A stretch of DNA of 64,000 nucleotides from Natronobacillus azotifigens (GTDB lineage Bacteria > Bacillota > Bacilli > Bacillales > Amphibacillaceae), in assembly GCF_026805325.1 (NCBI RefSeq), contig NZ_JAPRAT010000021.1, positions 1 to 64,000 on the forward strand. The letters run 5' to 3'. The translations under genes were made by a program, and so were the position numbers. The notes beneath the pieces are model-generated. The model was not told the DNA's origin. It worked only from the letters and a program-made list of their open reading frames with translations, and ran no database searches. Of the stretch, positions 28,671 to 37,640 are shown piece after piece; position 1 is the stretch's first letter, and the number at the start of each line of letters is the position of its first letter.

Positions 28671-29957
28671 TTAAACAGGTTGTTCTTCCGTTACACAAAG
28701 ATCCTTCTCTATAACACCATCGATAGGTGTATCTTTTGGCAAGCTCATAAAAATGATGCATCCGATTAAAAACAACGGAATAATCGCCAAGATACTAAAT
28801 TGAGCATTGCCAGTTAAGGTTGTTGTCAAAGACATGATGAAAGGACCTAAAATAGCAGCAAATTTGCCGAAAATATTATAAAATCCAAAAAACTCATTTG
28901 AATTCTCTTTTGGAATAATCTTCGCATAATAGGAACGACTTAACGCCTGTATCCCACCTTGTGCTGAACCGATCATCATGCCTAAGATAAAAATGTGCCA
29001 AACTGATGTAATAAAAAATGCGGCTACACAGGAAATAATATAAGTGCAAATCCCAACAATAATCATCATTCTCGTTGAATAACGTTCGGAAAGCTTGCCA
29101 TATATTATGGCACAAGGAAACGCCACAATTTGAATAATTAACAGAATACCAAGTAATGTGAACATATCAAGTGAATTGGCACCCAAAACTGTCGTTGCAT
29201 AAGGAACAACCATCTTTATGATAGTATCAACACCATCGATATAGAAAAAATAGGCTACTAAGAAAATAACCACAGTTCTGTGTTGTCTTATGTTTTTAAA
29301 AGTATTTGCTAACCGTTTAAAGCTATTAGCAATTGGTTTCGGTTCAGGCTCTACATAGAATCTTTGTTTAACATCTCTAATCATCGGTAGTGTCAAAAGT
29401 CCCCACCACAGGGCAGTCATAATAAAACCAAGTTGATAACCAAGCACCTGATCCATCCCAATAAAGTAAATCAACGATAAACTAATTAAAAACGGAATCA
29501 CACTAAAGATGTACCCATATGCAAAGCCTTGAGTAGATACTTTATCCATCTTTTCGTTTGGCGTAACATCGACTAAAAAAGAATCGTAAAAGATATTCGC
29601 ACCCGAAAAGCCGATTGCAGATAAAATATAAAAGAGAACGAGAAGTTGCCACTGTCCGCTCGCAGGAGAGATGAAAGCTAATGAAGTTGTAGCCAAAATA
29701 CCTAAACAGGCAAAAAAGATGAAAAATCGTTTTTTCTTATCTTTATAATCAGCAATCGTTCCCAATATCGGACTTAGAATAGCGATCAATATACTGGCTA
29801 TAGAGTTGAAATAACCTAAACTCATGCTACTTTCTATACCATCAAACATGCCAAATACGATAGGTAGTAAAGCTGTACTAATAGCTATTGAATAAGCTGA
29901 ATTTCCACAATCATATAATATCCAAGAACGCTCTTCTTTACTTAACTTCATTAACAA
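28671..29957 (-). CDS. MFS transporter, UMF1 family (YxiO-like)
   Basis: A 428-residue membrane protein with about twelve hydrophobic segments. The start LSKEERSWILYDCGNSAYS is the signature of the UMF1/Atg22-like subfamily, which includes Bacillus YxiO. The loop DYKDKKKRFF corresponds to the MFS loop 2-3 motif. Substrates of this subfamily are poorly known; solute or peptide efflux is possible. Start: TTG at 29957 or ATG at 29951, both served by AAGGGATGG. Confidence 0.82.
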   Translation of the reverse strand: MLMKLSKEERSWILYDCGNSAYSIAISTALLPIVFGMFDGIESSMSLGYFNSIASILIAILSPILGTIADYKDKKKRFFIFFACLGILATTSLAFISPASGQWQLLVLFYILSAIGFSGANIFYDSFLVDVTPNEKMDKVSTQGFAYGYIFSVIPFLISLSLIYFIGMDQVLGYQLGFIMTALWWGLLTLPMIRDVKQRFYVEPEPKPIANSFKRLANTFKNIRQHRTVVIFLVAYFFYIDGVDTIIKMVVPYATTVLGANSLDMFTLLGILLIIQIVAFPCAIIYGKLSERYSTRMMIIVGICTYIISCVAAFFITSVWHIFILGMMIGSAQGGIQALSRSYYAKIIPKENSNEFFGFYNIFGKFAAILGPFIMSLTTTLTGNAQFSILAIIPLFLIGCIIFMSLPKDTPIDGVIEKDLCVTEEQPV

Positions 29958-30087
29958 CCCATCCCTTCAAAGTAAAATCACCTTAATGGTAGCATAATAG
30001 TTGTTAGAAATAAGTTAACTTAATGTAAATTTTTTCTAAATAAAAATTAATAAAAAGAAACGATCCTACTCATCATTTGTGTTATCA

Positions 30088-30117
30088 TTCGACAAAAACC
30101 GGGTGGTGACAGGCACC
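30088..30117 (-). repeat. REP-like palindrome, copy 6
   Basis: TTCGACAAAAACCGGGTGG then TGACAGGCACC, between the MFS gene and comQ. Confidence 0.8.
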
Positions 30118-30215
30118 GCTGTGTGTAAAACATTCCCTAAATTATTTAAAAAATATACAATTATACTAGCAATTGTAGTAAAATAGGGATTATAAAAGAT
30201 TTTTGAGGAGTAAGT

Positions 30216-31112
30216 ATGGACGGCTTAATTCAGGAGAGAATTGAAGAGCAAATTCGAAATAGCTTTCGTAATGATGAGATGGAATCACTTGCGATCAACT
30301 ATTTTGCCTATCAATCTAGTACTAGAGAGTTTTTATTTGGTAAGTTAGCAATCCTTCATTACGAAATGTTTAATGGGGTTAGTAAAGATATTTTATCTGT
30401 TGCTGCTTCGATAGAAATATTTGCTTTAGCAGCTGACATTCTTGATGACATACAAGATCAAGATGTTAGTGATGCTCCATGGCAGCGAACAGAAAAATCC
30501 TTTGTGTTAAGTTTGGCTTCTGGATTATTACTATTAAGTAAGAAAGTGCTTGATGATGTTAATTCAGATGATCACTCATTGCTCAATGACATCTTTTACT
30601 CAATGATTTTTCAGTCGATGACAGGCCAGTATCTTGATTTAAAAAACCAAATCAACAACGAGACTGATTACGTAAACATTGTGAGAAAAAAATCTTCTTC
30701 ATTCGTGACTCTAGCTTGCTCGTTAGGGGCAATATTAGCTAATAGTTCACAGCTTTCTCTTGTGAATCAGTACACAGAAAAAATTGGTGTTGCTTCCCAA
30801 TTAAAAAATGATGTACAAGACATATACGCTTGGGATAAGAAATCTGATATTCCTGCAAAAAAGAAAACATTTCCGATTATTTATATGCTCACAATTAAAG
30901 AAGCTAGTCTACTAAAGAATTATTATAGCAGTAATCATCCTTTCGAAACCATTTCAGCTAAAAAACAAGAAGTCATTGAAGAGATGGAACAGCTAGGAGC
31001 TATGAAATATACAAAAGCAGTGATTGAATTAAACAAAATTGAAGCACTAGATTTAATTAACCAGCTAGATGTTTCACAGTATTATAAAGATAGATTAAAA
31101 AAATTCGTTTAG
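30216..31112 (+). CDS. comQ: ComX-modifying isoprenyl transferase ComQ
   Basis: A 298-residue protein of the polyprenyl synthetase fold. The first aspartate-rich motif is DDIQD at about residue 85, the second NDVQD at about residue 205. ComQ is known to attach an isoprenyl group to a tryptophan of the ComX pheromone. It is followed 14 bases later by a comX gene, then comP and comA, which fixes the assignment. GAGGAG precedes the ATG. Confidence 0.9.
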   Translation: MDGLIQERIEEQIRNSFRNDEMESLAINYFAYQSSTREFLFGKLAILHYEMFNGVSKDILSVAASIEIFALAADILDDIQDQDVSDAPWQRTEKSFVLSLASGLLLLSKKVLDDVNSDDHSLLNDIFYSMIFQSMTGQYLDLKNQINNETDYVNIVRKKSSSFVTLACSLGAILANSSQLSLVNQYTEKIGVASQLKNDVQDIYAWDKKSDIPAKKKTFPIIYMLTIKEASLLKNYYSSNHPFETISAKKQEVIEEMEQLGAMKYTKAVIELNKIEALDLINQLDVSQYYKDRLKKFV

Positions 31113-31126
31113 AGGAGGCGTTTTTC

Positions 31127-31288
31127 ATGCAAGAAGCAGTATACTATTTAAGCAAAAATCCAGAGGTGTTCGAAAAAATTAAAAATGGAAAAGCTAGTTT
31201 GCTTGGGGTTACACCTAAAGAACTAAAGGCAATACTAAATTCTTTTCTGTTGACTTCTGCAGGCGAAATTAAGGACTACTGGAGATAA
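31127..31288 (+). CDS. comX: Competence pheromone precursor ComX
   Basis: A 53-residue peptide too short for ordinary gene callers. It begins MQEAVYYLSKNPEVFEKI and contains GKASLLGVTPKEL, which follow the ComX precursor pattern of a leader helix and a conserved central Leu/Gly turn. It ends GEIKDYWR, with the single tryptophan W52 next to last, the expected site for isoprenylation by ComQ. GAGGAGGCG is the ribosome binding site. The mature C-terminal pheromone is pherotype-specific. Confidence 0.88.
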   Translation: MQEAVYYLSKNPEVFEKIKNGKASLLGVTPKELKAILNSFLLTSAGEIKDYWR

Positions 31289-31307
31289 GTCAGATAATGA
31301 GGAAGCT

Positions 31308-33584
31308 ATGATGAACAAAAATACTCTACTCTCGCTATTTATCTTTTTTTCTATTATTTACGCTGTCTACTTAACTCAACTTAATACTGATCCATATATA
31401 GGAATCTATGTAACCGACAATGATCATGGTGACTTTTATGTCACAGCATTGCATGATCTTGGATGGGGGTGGCATAACGGTATCCAACATGGTGATCTTA
31501 TTGTACTTATCGATGGGGAACAACCGGAGCATAATCACATCGTTACTACTCACGGACGAATCGAACAGGTCAAAACACTAACTGTAAATCAAAATGGGAC
31601 GGATATGACCTTTCAAATTGATTATTCCTCTGTACTAGCTCAGCAGGGCATTATCTATTTCTTGATTCCTTTCTTATACTTTTTGATGAGCTTGTTACTA
31701 AGTCTTACCTTATATAAAAACTATAAAAATAACAGTTCACTAACATTAATCTATTTTATGCTAGTTTTGGCAATTGGATACATCGGTTTTAGCTTATCCA
31801 TGAAGCTTTCTTCCGTTGGCCTAATAACAGGAGATTTCACTTTATTAACCGCACCGATACTCTTCCTACACTTTATTTATCATTTTATGAAGGAAAAAGG
31901 CGCCATATGGTTTTCAAAGAATGTTCTCTATATTTTATATGGTATTGCAATGATCGTATTTTTCCTAGTCACTTTTGAACCAATCGACTTACCAATAAAA
32001 GAAGTCTTGTTAATTACTTTTGTTTGTTTCTTAACTGTCATTGGTATATGTCTAACCAAAAGTTTTATTGTATTGAAAAACAAAAACAACCTTTTAAAGA
32101 CAACTTATAGCTGGATTTTTAAAACGCTTGTTATTGCCATTGCACCGTACACCTTGTTATATGCAATTCCGCATATAGTTTTGGGCTCCGCGCTTATTCG
32201 CGGTGAAATAGCTATCTTATTCATTTTCACACTCCCGATCTGTTTTTTATTTTTACTAACTACTGGAAGACTGTACCTTATCAGAATTCACATTAAACAG
32301 TTCACCTATTATGCAATATTGTCTTTCGTATTTACATTGTTCATTTGCGGACTTTACTATGCTCTTTCTGAAGAACCGTTTCAAATAACGACCTTGGGAA
32401 TATTTTTTGTTTTTACTTTTTTATTCACCTTTTCAAGCTTCTTTTTTAAAAATTACTTAGACAGATTACTGAGATCTTCTCTATTCGTCGAGAGGGATTA
32501 TTACCAAAAAAGTATTTATCGATTCAGTGAAGCTTTAAAACATGAAAATAGTGTCGATGGCGTTCTAAAGGATTTTCAAAGAGAAGTAACCGATGTTTTA
32601 AGCGCAAATCATCTTGATTTTTATCCTATAGATAAGTATCGAAAAGAAAATGATGATAAAGATTTAAACGAGTCTTATCAAAAACTTTCACGAAAATTAC
32701 AGCGAAGTACGCTTCGTATAGGGAAGATCACTTTATTAGGAAGTACTTTTAGTATCCCGATAGGTGAAAAAGATGAGCATTACATCGTGCTTTTTGCTAC
32801 ACTCAATAACGTGAGAAATTTAAATGTTGAAGAACAAGATTGGCTTTCAACTCTAGCTTATCATGCGAGTGTATCACTAGAAAATATGATAAAAATTGAA
32901 GATTTACTCACTCAATTAAAAAAGAACCAATCTAGCGATTCCCATTGGATTAATCGCTTGATCTTCAAATGGTCAGAAGAAGAAAGAAAAAAACTTGCTA
33001 ATGATATCCATGATTCTTTTCTTCAAGATATTATCATTTTAAAAAGAAAAATGGAAGATGTTAAAAGTAAGACAAAAGAAGCTGAAGTAACGGAACAATT
33101 GTTTGAAATGAACGAAGATATAGAGGATATTATCTTTCAAATGAGAGAAACGTGTCAAGAGATAGCTCCCCCATTATTAATCGAATTCGGGCTTAAGGCT
33201 ACGTTGACAGAGCTTCAGAACAAGTTCAATTTAAGGTCAAACAGTCTTCTGTCGATACAGATTGATGATTCTTTTGATGAACAAGCGCTTAACCTTGATT
33301 ATAAACGCATCCTATTTAGAACTGTTCAGGAACTACTAAATAACGCCGCTAAACATTCGAGGGCATCAGAAGTGCGCGTAACACTAGGCGTGAATAATCA
33401 CCACTTGGAGCTTGCCTATGTTGATAATGGAATAGGCATGAAATTAATTAATATGCGTTCAACTGAAAATAAAATGGGGCTAGTAGGAATGAAAGAGCGT
33501 ATTCAAAGTTTTAATGGAACTGTTACCTTTAATTCTGAACCAGGTAAAGGATTAACTGTAATCGCTAATATACCAATAAAGTGA
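31308..33584 (+). CDS. comP: Pheromone sensor histidine kinase ComP
   Basis: A 758-residue membrane kinase. After one N-terminal helix comes an outer PDZ-like domain (HNGIQHGDLIVLIDGE), then a multi-helix membrane part to about residue 380. The HisKA_3 motif NDIHDSFLQD contains H568, and the ATPase domain has NNAAKHSRASEV and DNGIGM. The layout matches Bacillus ComP. Its stop codon TGA is formed by the first bases of repeat R7, so the last residues NIPIK read into the repeat. It detects modified ComX and phosphorylates ComA. Confidence 0.93.
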   Translation: MMNKNTLLSLFIFFSIIYAVYLTQLNTDPYIGIYVTDNDHGDFYVTALHDLGWGWHNGIQHGDLIVLIDGEQPEHNHIVTTHGRIEQVKTLTVNQNGTDMTFQIDYSSVLAQQGIIYFLIPFLYFLMSLLLSLTLYKNYKNNSSLTLIYFMLVLAIGYIGFSLSMKLSSVGLITGDFTLLTAPILFLHFIYHFMKEKGAIWFSKNVLYILYGIAMIVFFLVTFEPIDLPIKEVLLITFVCFLTVIGICLTKSFIVLKNKNNLLKTTYSWIFKTLVIAIAPYTLLYAIPHIVLGSALIRGEIAILFIFTLPICFLFLLTTGRLYLIRIHIKQFTYYAILSFVFTLFICGLYYALSEEPFQITTLGIFFVFTFLFTFSSFFFKNYLDRLLRSSLFVERDYYQKSIYRFSEALKHENSVDGVLKDFQREVTDVLSANHLDFYPIDKYRKENDDKDLNESYQKLSRKLQRSTLRIGKITLLGSTFSIPIGEKDEHYIVLFATLNNVRNLNVEEQDWLSTLAYHASVSLENMIKIEDLLTQLKKNQSSDSHWINRLIFKWSEEERKKLANDIHDSFLQDIIILKRKMEDVKSKTKEAEVTEQLFEMNEDIEDIIFQMRETCQEIAPPLLIEFGLKATLTELQNKFNLRSNSLLSIQIDDSFDEQALNLDYKRILFRTVQELLNNAAKHSRASEVRVTLGVNNHHLELAYVDNGIGMKLINMRSTENKMGLVGMKERIQSFNGTVTFNSEPGKGLTVIANIPIK

Positions 33585-33759
33585 AACTTCAATCAGTGGG
33601 TGGGTTTTTAGATATTCCCCCACTGATTGTTAGCCCTAAAGGATGACCTAAAGGCCCTTGAACCATTCGGGGTGCTAGCGTCCGTTACTCCCACTTAAAC
33701 AACTTGATATTCTCGTTGTTTTGAAGTGGGAGTCTTACGGACGGTTGCTCCGGGATAAA
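33576..33759 (+). repeat. Multi-hairpin repeat, copy R7, between comP and comA
   Basis: ATAAAGTGAAACTTCAATC to CCGGGATAAA, full length. It overlaps the comP stop codon and ends shortly before the comA ribosome binding site, inserted in the middle of the quorum-sensing operon. Confidence 0.9.
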
Positions 33760-33770
33760 ATAAAGAGGAT

Positions 33771-34421
33771 GTGTCTAAATTGATTAAAATCGCAATCGTT
33801 GATGATCATTCTATTGTAGGAGAAGGTACGAAAACGATTCTTTCCAAAGTACCAGACTTTTTAACGGTGTACCAAGGGTCTAGTATAGATTTTTGTAACA
33901 AAATTACAGAGAAGCAATTTGATGTTTATCTTATTGATCTGCACATGCCGGATATTGATGGCTTACAATTGACGAAGAAAATTCTACAACATTATCCAGA
34001 CGCAAAAGTAATTATTTTAACTGCTCACGATATATCTAGTCATTTCAATCAGTTTATCGATTCTGGTGTCACTGGTTTTATTAGTAAAGAATCTTCCAGT
34101 GACGATCTGATTACAACAATACGATGTGCACTAAAAGATCAAGTTATTGTTCCATTAGAGCTACTGACACAGTTAAAAAGACAAACCCATATTCCTAATA
34201 AAGAAGAACAAGAAATTCGATTAACAGAGAAAGAAGAGAAAATACTTTTGGCGGTTGCAAATGGAGCAACCAATACAACCATTGCTGAAGAACTATTTAC
34301 AAGTCAGCGAAGTATCGAAAGACACTTATCAAAGTTATTTAAGAAAGCTAATGTAAGCTCTAGGTCAGAGCTTATTACAAAAGCTAAAGAATTAAATATA
34401 GTACCTGAATTTATGGGCTGA
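33771..34421 (+). CDS. comA: Response regulator ComA
   Basis: A 216-residue NarL/LuxR-type regulator. The receiver domain has phosphoacceptor D56 in YLIDLHMPDIDG, and the C-terminal LuxR helix-turn-helix has ATNTTIAEELFTSQRSIERHLS. It is the expected target of ComP and switches on competence and secreted-product genes in Bacillus. Start uncertain: GTG at 33771 is very close to AAGAGG, while TTG at 33780 has longer spacing. Repeat R7 separates it from comP. Confidence 0.9.
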   Translation: MSKLIKIAIVDDHSIVGEGTKTILSKVPDFLTVYQGSSIDFCNKITEKQFDVYLIDLHMPDIDGLQLTKKILQHYPDAKVIILTAHDISSHFNQFIDSGVTGFISKESSSDDLITTIRCALKDQVIVPLELLTQLKRQTHIPNKEEQEIRLTEKEEKILLAVANGATNTTIAEELFTSQRSIERHLSKLFKKANVSSRSELITKAKELNIVPEFMG

Positions 34422-34435
34422 GCATTTCAGGATAT

Positions 34436-34496
34436 AGAGTCAATTTCAGACAGTGGGGATTTCAGTTTTTCCACTGCCATTGTTCAAGCGAGGTTT
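34436..34496 (+). repeat. Decayed fragment of the multi-hairpin repeat
   Basis: TCAATTTCAGACAGTGGGG with a TTTTTCCACTGCCATTG arm recalls the first hairpin only. Confidence 0.35.
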
Positions 34497-34689
34497 TTTA
34501 ATAAAGTTGTCCATTGTGATTTAGAGTGGTTTACTACTGCCCAACCATTACAATGGATTTTAATTGGCTTTATTAACGCCTTATGTTTTTACATATAAAA
34601 ACAAAAAGGATGTCAGTGAATACCATTATAATCATATTACGATGAGACAATGAATTATTCACCAACACCTATCATTTTAAATCAACAAA

Positions 34690-34851
34690 TTATTTAAAAA
34701 AAGCATTTTTCACCCATTCACCGAACTTATATCCAGTGACAGCAATCCCTATAAGTATCTTTCCACCAGTTATAACAAGACCACCATTAATATCAGTAAT
34801 TTCTTCATTTGATAATTCATCAAATTTATTTATTTTTAAAATGTTTTCCAT
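34690..34851 (-). CDS. Double-glycine leader bacteriocin-like peptide
   Basis: A 53-residue peptide gene. Leader: MENILKINKFDELSNEEITD, then INGG. The LS-x-EE-I-x-x-I-x-GG pattern is the class II bacteriocin and pheromone leader that is cut after GG by C39-type ABC exporters. The predicted mature part has 29 residues, starting LVITGGKILIGIAVTGYKFG and ending in EWVKNAFFK: a hydrophobic centre with a cationic, aromatic end. GAGAGG lies 7 bases before the ATG. No C39 exporter is seen in the window. It lies directly downstream of an IS3 remnant in a decayed island. Function is inferred. Confidence 0.75.
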   Translation of the reverse strand: MENILKINKFDELSNEEITDINGGLVITGGKILIGIAVTGYKFGEWVKNAFFK

Positions 34852-34867
34852 TATTAAACCTCTCTCT

Positions 34868-35080
34868 CCCTCTTTATTTTTCGTTGACCATATACATTTC
34901 GATTCTTTTTGAATATATCTGTAATAAGTTCTGTTAATTCCTATTCCTCTTGGTCATCACGGATTTTTGCTTCATAATAATACGTACTTCTGGGGATTTT
35001 TAGGACGTCACACATCGCTGATACAGAGTATTTGTGACTGTTATTTCGAATCACATCTACTTTCGTCCCATGATCAACGC
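34868..35080 (-). pseudogene. IS3 family transposase OrfB, 5' fragment
   Basis: Just after the orfA stop, another frame encodes KVDVIRNNSHKYSVSAMCDV, then LKIPRSTYYYEAKIR, the conserved start of IS3-group OrfB. A TAG interrupts it after RDDQEE. The same frame then continues with ELTELITDIFKKNRNVYGQR and breaks off near 34868. The catalytic DDE part is missing, so the element is dead. Confidence 0.8.
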
Positions 35081-35341
35081 GGCTTGCTTTAAAATATCAT
35101 TTTCCATTGAAAGCCTTTGATTTTCTTTGCGAAGTCTGATTAACTCCTCCTCTTTCGGAGTTCTATTATCTTTCTCTTCAAAGGATCCAGTTGTACTATG
35201 TTGGCGAACCCACTTATCAAAGGCAGAAGGCGTCAGCTCGTATTCTTTGATAATCTCAGCTCTTGGCTTACCTGAAGCATGTAGCTGGACAATTTGTTCT
35301 TTAAATTCTTTTGAAAATGTTCTACGTTCTCTTTTAGCCAT
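35057..35341 (-). mobile_element. IS3 family transposase OrfA (remnant element)
   Basis: A 94-residue OrfA with the helix-turn-helix FSKEFKEQIVQLHASGKPRA, then EYELTPSAFDKWVRQH, and a leucine-zipper-like segment LIRLRKENQRLSMENDILKQ. The frame is intact, but its OrfB partner is truncated, so no active transposase can be made. Sequence TGTCCAACTAAGTGTAA near 35396-35412 resembles an IS3 end. It probably marks how the adjoining bacteriocin island was rearranged. Confidence 0.85.
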
Positions 35342-35972
35342 AATTGATTCTCCTCCGCTTTTTATTAATTCAAGTTTATATGACCTTAACGAATATGTCC
35401 AACTAAGTGTAACCTATTCACTTTCAACAGATCGAGTAGAAAGGAACCTTTCCATTAGGATTGAGTTCCTCCCCCTCTCAGTATCGTGCTTGCGGTATTA
35501 CCGCACACAGATCCTCTTATCACTATTCACATGATATAGCTAACCTCATTCCTTAATTCATAAATACTTACTTTCCCCTTTGGTTTAGGGTAGCCAGAAT
35601 TTCTTCATGAATAAGACAATTTCACTCCAATTATGCAGAATCAAAACCAGCAAAATGCCACCAAACAAAACAAACATTCAAGCTGCATAATCCTGCTTGA
35701 ATGTTTGTGAAAAATTATCGGCAGAAATTCTGACCCAGTCATTTAACAAAGAAGCAAAGGATATCTGTATTATCTAACGATGAATTAGAGCATACTAACT
35801 ATGACTCATATACAGTTTTATAAAACAGGGGATAGATTTTTAATAGCTATCCCCCTTCCAATGCACTATATAATTTGGAGAATTCTGCTTGGGATGAAAA
35901 AGCCTTTCCGACTCTTCAACTAAACAATCAAGAGCAAACTTTCTGATTAATTATTCCTCTCCAATTTTCAGT
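35342..35972. other. 630-base region with mobile-element debris
   Basis: Holds an IS end, a decayed group II intron tail and a perfect inverted repeat: CAAACATTCAAGC at 35671-35683 with GCTTGAATGTTTG at 35695-35707. No gene is supported. Confidence 0.55.
35427..35530 (-). mobile_element. Decayed group II intron 3' end (domains V-VI)
   Basis: On the minus strand the hairpin TGTGTGCGGTAATACCGCA, then AGCACGATACTGAGAGGGGG, resembles a group II intron domain V hairpin. A domain VI-like stretch ending in TTCTACTCGA follows. The conserved AGCCGT start of domain V reads GATCTGT, so it is not functional. No intron reverse transcriptase is nearby. The assignment rests on pattern memory. Confidence 0.45.
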
Positions 35973-36371
35973 CTATCTATTTCTTAAAACGAATGCCCCA
36001 ATGCCAATAATCAAAAAATATACCATTAATCCAATTAATAAGTATGTAAGCAGTATATTTTCAACACCTATTAACCCCAATATACCAAATGTTACGAATA
36101 CTAATACTAAAAATAATTGTGAGGAATACGCTAATAGTTTCAATATATGTTTTTTTGTACGTTCATCTGTATAAGGTGTTTTATCAGACTTTACATATAC
36201 CATAATAACATTTATAAATATTAAAATAATCGCACTTGTTACAGTTCCCAGTATCGCATCTAAATAAAATGTCCCATTTATAATATAGTTTAATGTTTGT
36301 CCTAATAAACTACCAATAACTGTACCTATAGCCACGAGACATAATATCCATTTTTGAAATCATTTCATCAT
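35973..36371 (-). pseudogene. DUF2178-like membrane protein gene with early nonsense codon
   Basis: GGGAGG and ATG at 36371 or 36368 are followed by AAA and then TGA. After the stop the frame continues FQKWILCLVAIGTVIGSLLG through four membrane segments and the polar motif YTDERTKKHILKLLAYSSQ to the end at 35973. The DERT motif suggests the DUF2178-type membrane proteins found beside small XRE regulators. Translation from an internal GTG at 36335 could give 120 residues. An XRE fragment lies just upstream. Confidence 0.6.
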
Positions 36372-36429
36372 CAAAAATCCTCCCTATAATTAAGTTATTC
36401 TTCAAATTCCACTATTTCCTTATGATGTT

Positions 36430-36591
36430 CTATTGATTTGGTTCAGCTGATTCTTTTAATCTAAAAATATCATGAACTGAAAGATCAAAGTATTTAGCGA
36501 TTTTTAAGGAAAGTTCTAAACCTGGATTATATTTACAATTTTCAATTGCTGTTATCGTTTGACGTGTCACTTGTAAAATCTGGAGAAAAGT
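36430..36591 (-). pseudogene. XRE-type small regulator, N-terminally truncated
   Basis: The frame QVTRQTITAIENCKYNPGLE, then LSLKIAKYFDLSVHDIFRL is the C-terminal two thirds of a YozG-type helix-turn-helix repressor. The first helices are not recognisable and no start codon fits. It lies upstream of the broken DUF2178-like gene, the usual partner, and the 36567-36839 frame overlaps its left-over start. Confidence 0.6.
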
Positions 36592-36839
36592 AACAGCAAT
36601 ACTGGCAGAATTAAACTTTGATGATTTATTGACTTTACAAAATAAAGATCCATAGCCACATAAAAAGCTATTAATACGATACTGGACTTGAATAATACAG
36701 AGAAAAAACCAGGTTCTAAATCTACGACTTTTTTTGTATGGATATTAACCACCTCCCGAAAAATAATGATAGGACTACCAATCACCAATATCATAGAATC
36801 TAAATAAACTAACGAGATCAAGCCCCAAAGGTTAATCAC
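36567..36839 (-). CDS. Small membrane protein or fragment, unknown
   Basis: A 90-residue frame starting at GTG with no ribosome binding site. Hydrophobic stretches are LWGLISLVYLDSMILVIGSP and SSIVLIAFYVAMDLYFV, then LILPVLLLLF. I recognise no family. It may be the truncated remains of a membrane partner of the XRE regulator. Confidence 0.35.
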   Translation of the reverse strand: MINLWGLISLVYLDSMILVIGSPIIIFREVVNIHTKKVVDLEPGFFSVLFKSSIVLIAFYVAMDLYFVKSINHQSLILPVLLLLFSRFYK

Positions 36840-37100
36840 TTGTTTTTAAAAATCAATTCCGACTCCCTAGAGTTATTGCTTTACCACTTACATCTGCAGT
36901 TTTTTTAAAAAACATTTATATAAATCCGTACTAGTGGCTTTGGCAATCTGTATGCATATCAATACTATCAAAATTGACTTTCACACGATTACCAGCTCGT
37001 TTGGATACTATAGTTAACCCATAATCACTCTGTCGATAAGAAAGTTATCTACCTAGAAGGAGAACTCCCACATTCGTGTACAATCTCTTTAATTTTTGAT

Positions 37101-37238
37101 TTACTGAATAATTGCAATAAAAGCACCTATAGCACGCCCTATATGAAAGCCACCTACCAATATCCATACCACTAAAAGAACTTTCAAGAGTAACGAGTTA
37201 CTTTCTATTAATTTTCTACACTCCTCAGATAATTCCAA
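37101..37238 (-). CDS. Small hydrophobic peptide, 45 residues
   Basis: Start TTG at 37238, nine bases after TAGGAG. The polar start MELSEECRKLIESNS is followed by LLLKVLLVVWILVGG and FHIGRAIGAFIAIIQ. The GxxxGxxxG pattern resembles helix-contact motifs of two-peptide bacteriocins, but the GG lies inside the membrane segment rather than after a polar leader. It could be a bacteriocin-related or immunity peptide. No known family is recognised. Confidence 0.45.
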   Translation of the reverse strand: MELSEECRKLIESNSLLLKVLLVVWILVGGFHIGRAIGAFIAIIQ

Positions 37239-37342
37239 AATACTCAACTCCTACTTCATTTTTATGTCTCTATATCAAGTTAATACAAAAATTGTCATTT
37301 CAACAAGATACATTTGTTCAATTATTTATCCTTCATAAGATA

Positions 37343-37531
37343 TTATTTATAACCCTTATTACATGTGTTTTTTATTTTATATCTATTTATTGAAACAATT
37401 ACAATTAACGATAGAGCAGCTCCATAAAAAGTTACACCTGAACTATTATTGTATTCAGCTTCAAAGAATTCAAAAGTATTCACTACTATTGCAGAGCAAA
37501 CATAAAGTGCTACTATTCTGGTTGCGTGTGT
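37343..37531 (-). pseudogene. Fragment of a small membrane protein
   Basis: An open frame without a start codon encodes RIVALYVCSAIVVNTFEFFE, AEYNNSSGVTFYGAALSLIV, then INRYKIKN. It looks like the two-helix end of a membrane protein such as an immunity protein, but no homologue is recalled. Confidence 0.3.
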
Positions 37532-37640
37532 TCAACAGTGTTGCGTTTACATAATTTACCTCTCATTTTTTCTACATAGGTGGTGAAACTTCGCTATACA
37601 TTACCAAGGAATTAAAAAATGTACGGCAATCATTACTGAT

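Noticed and set aside
35127..35534. 135-residue plus-strand frame
   Set aside because: Antisense to the IS3 orfA and the intron-like tail. No start site and no family.
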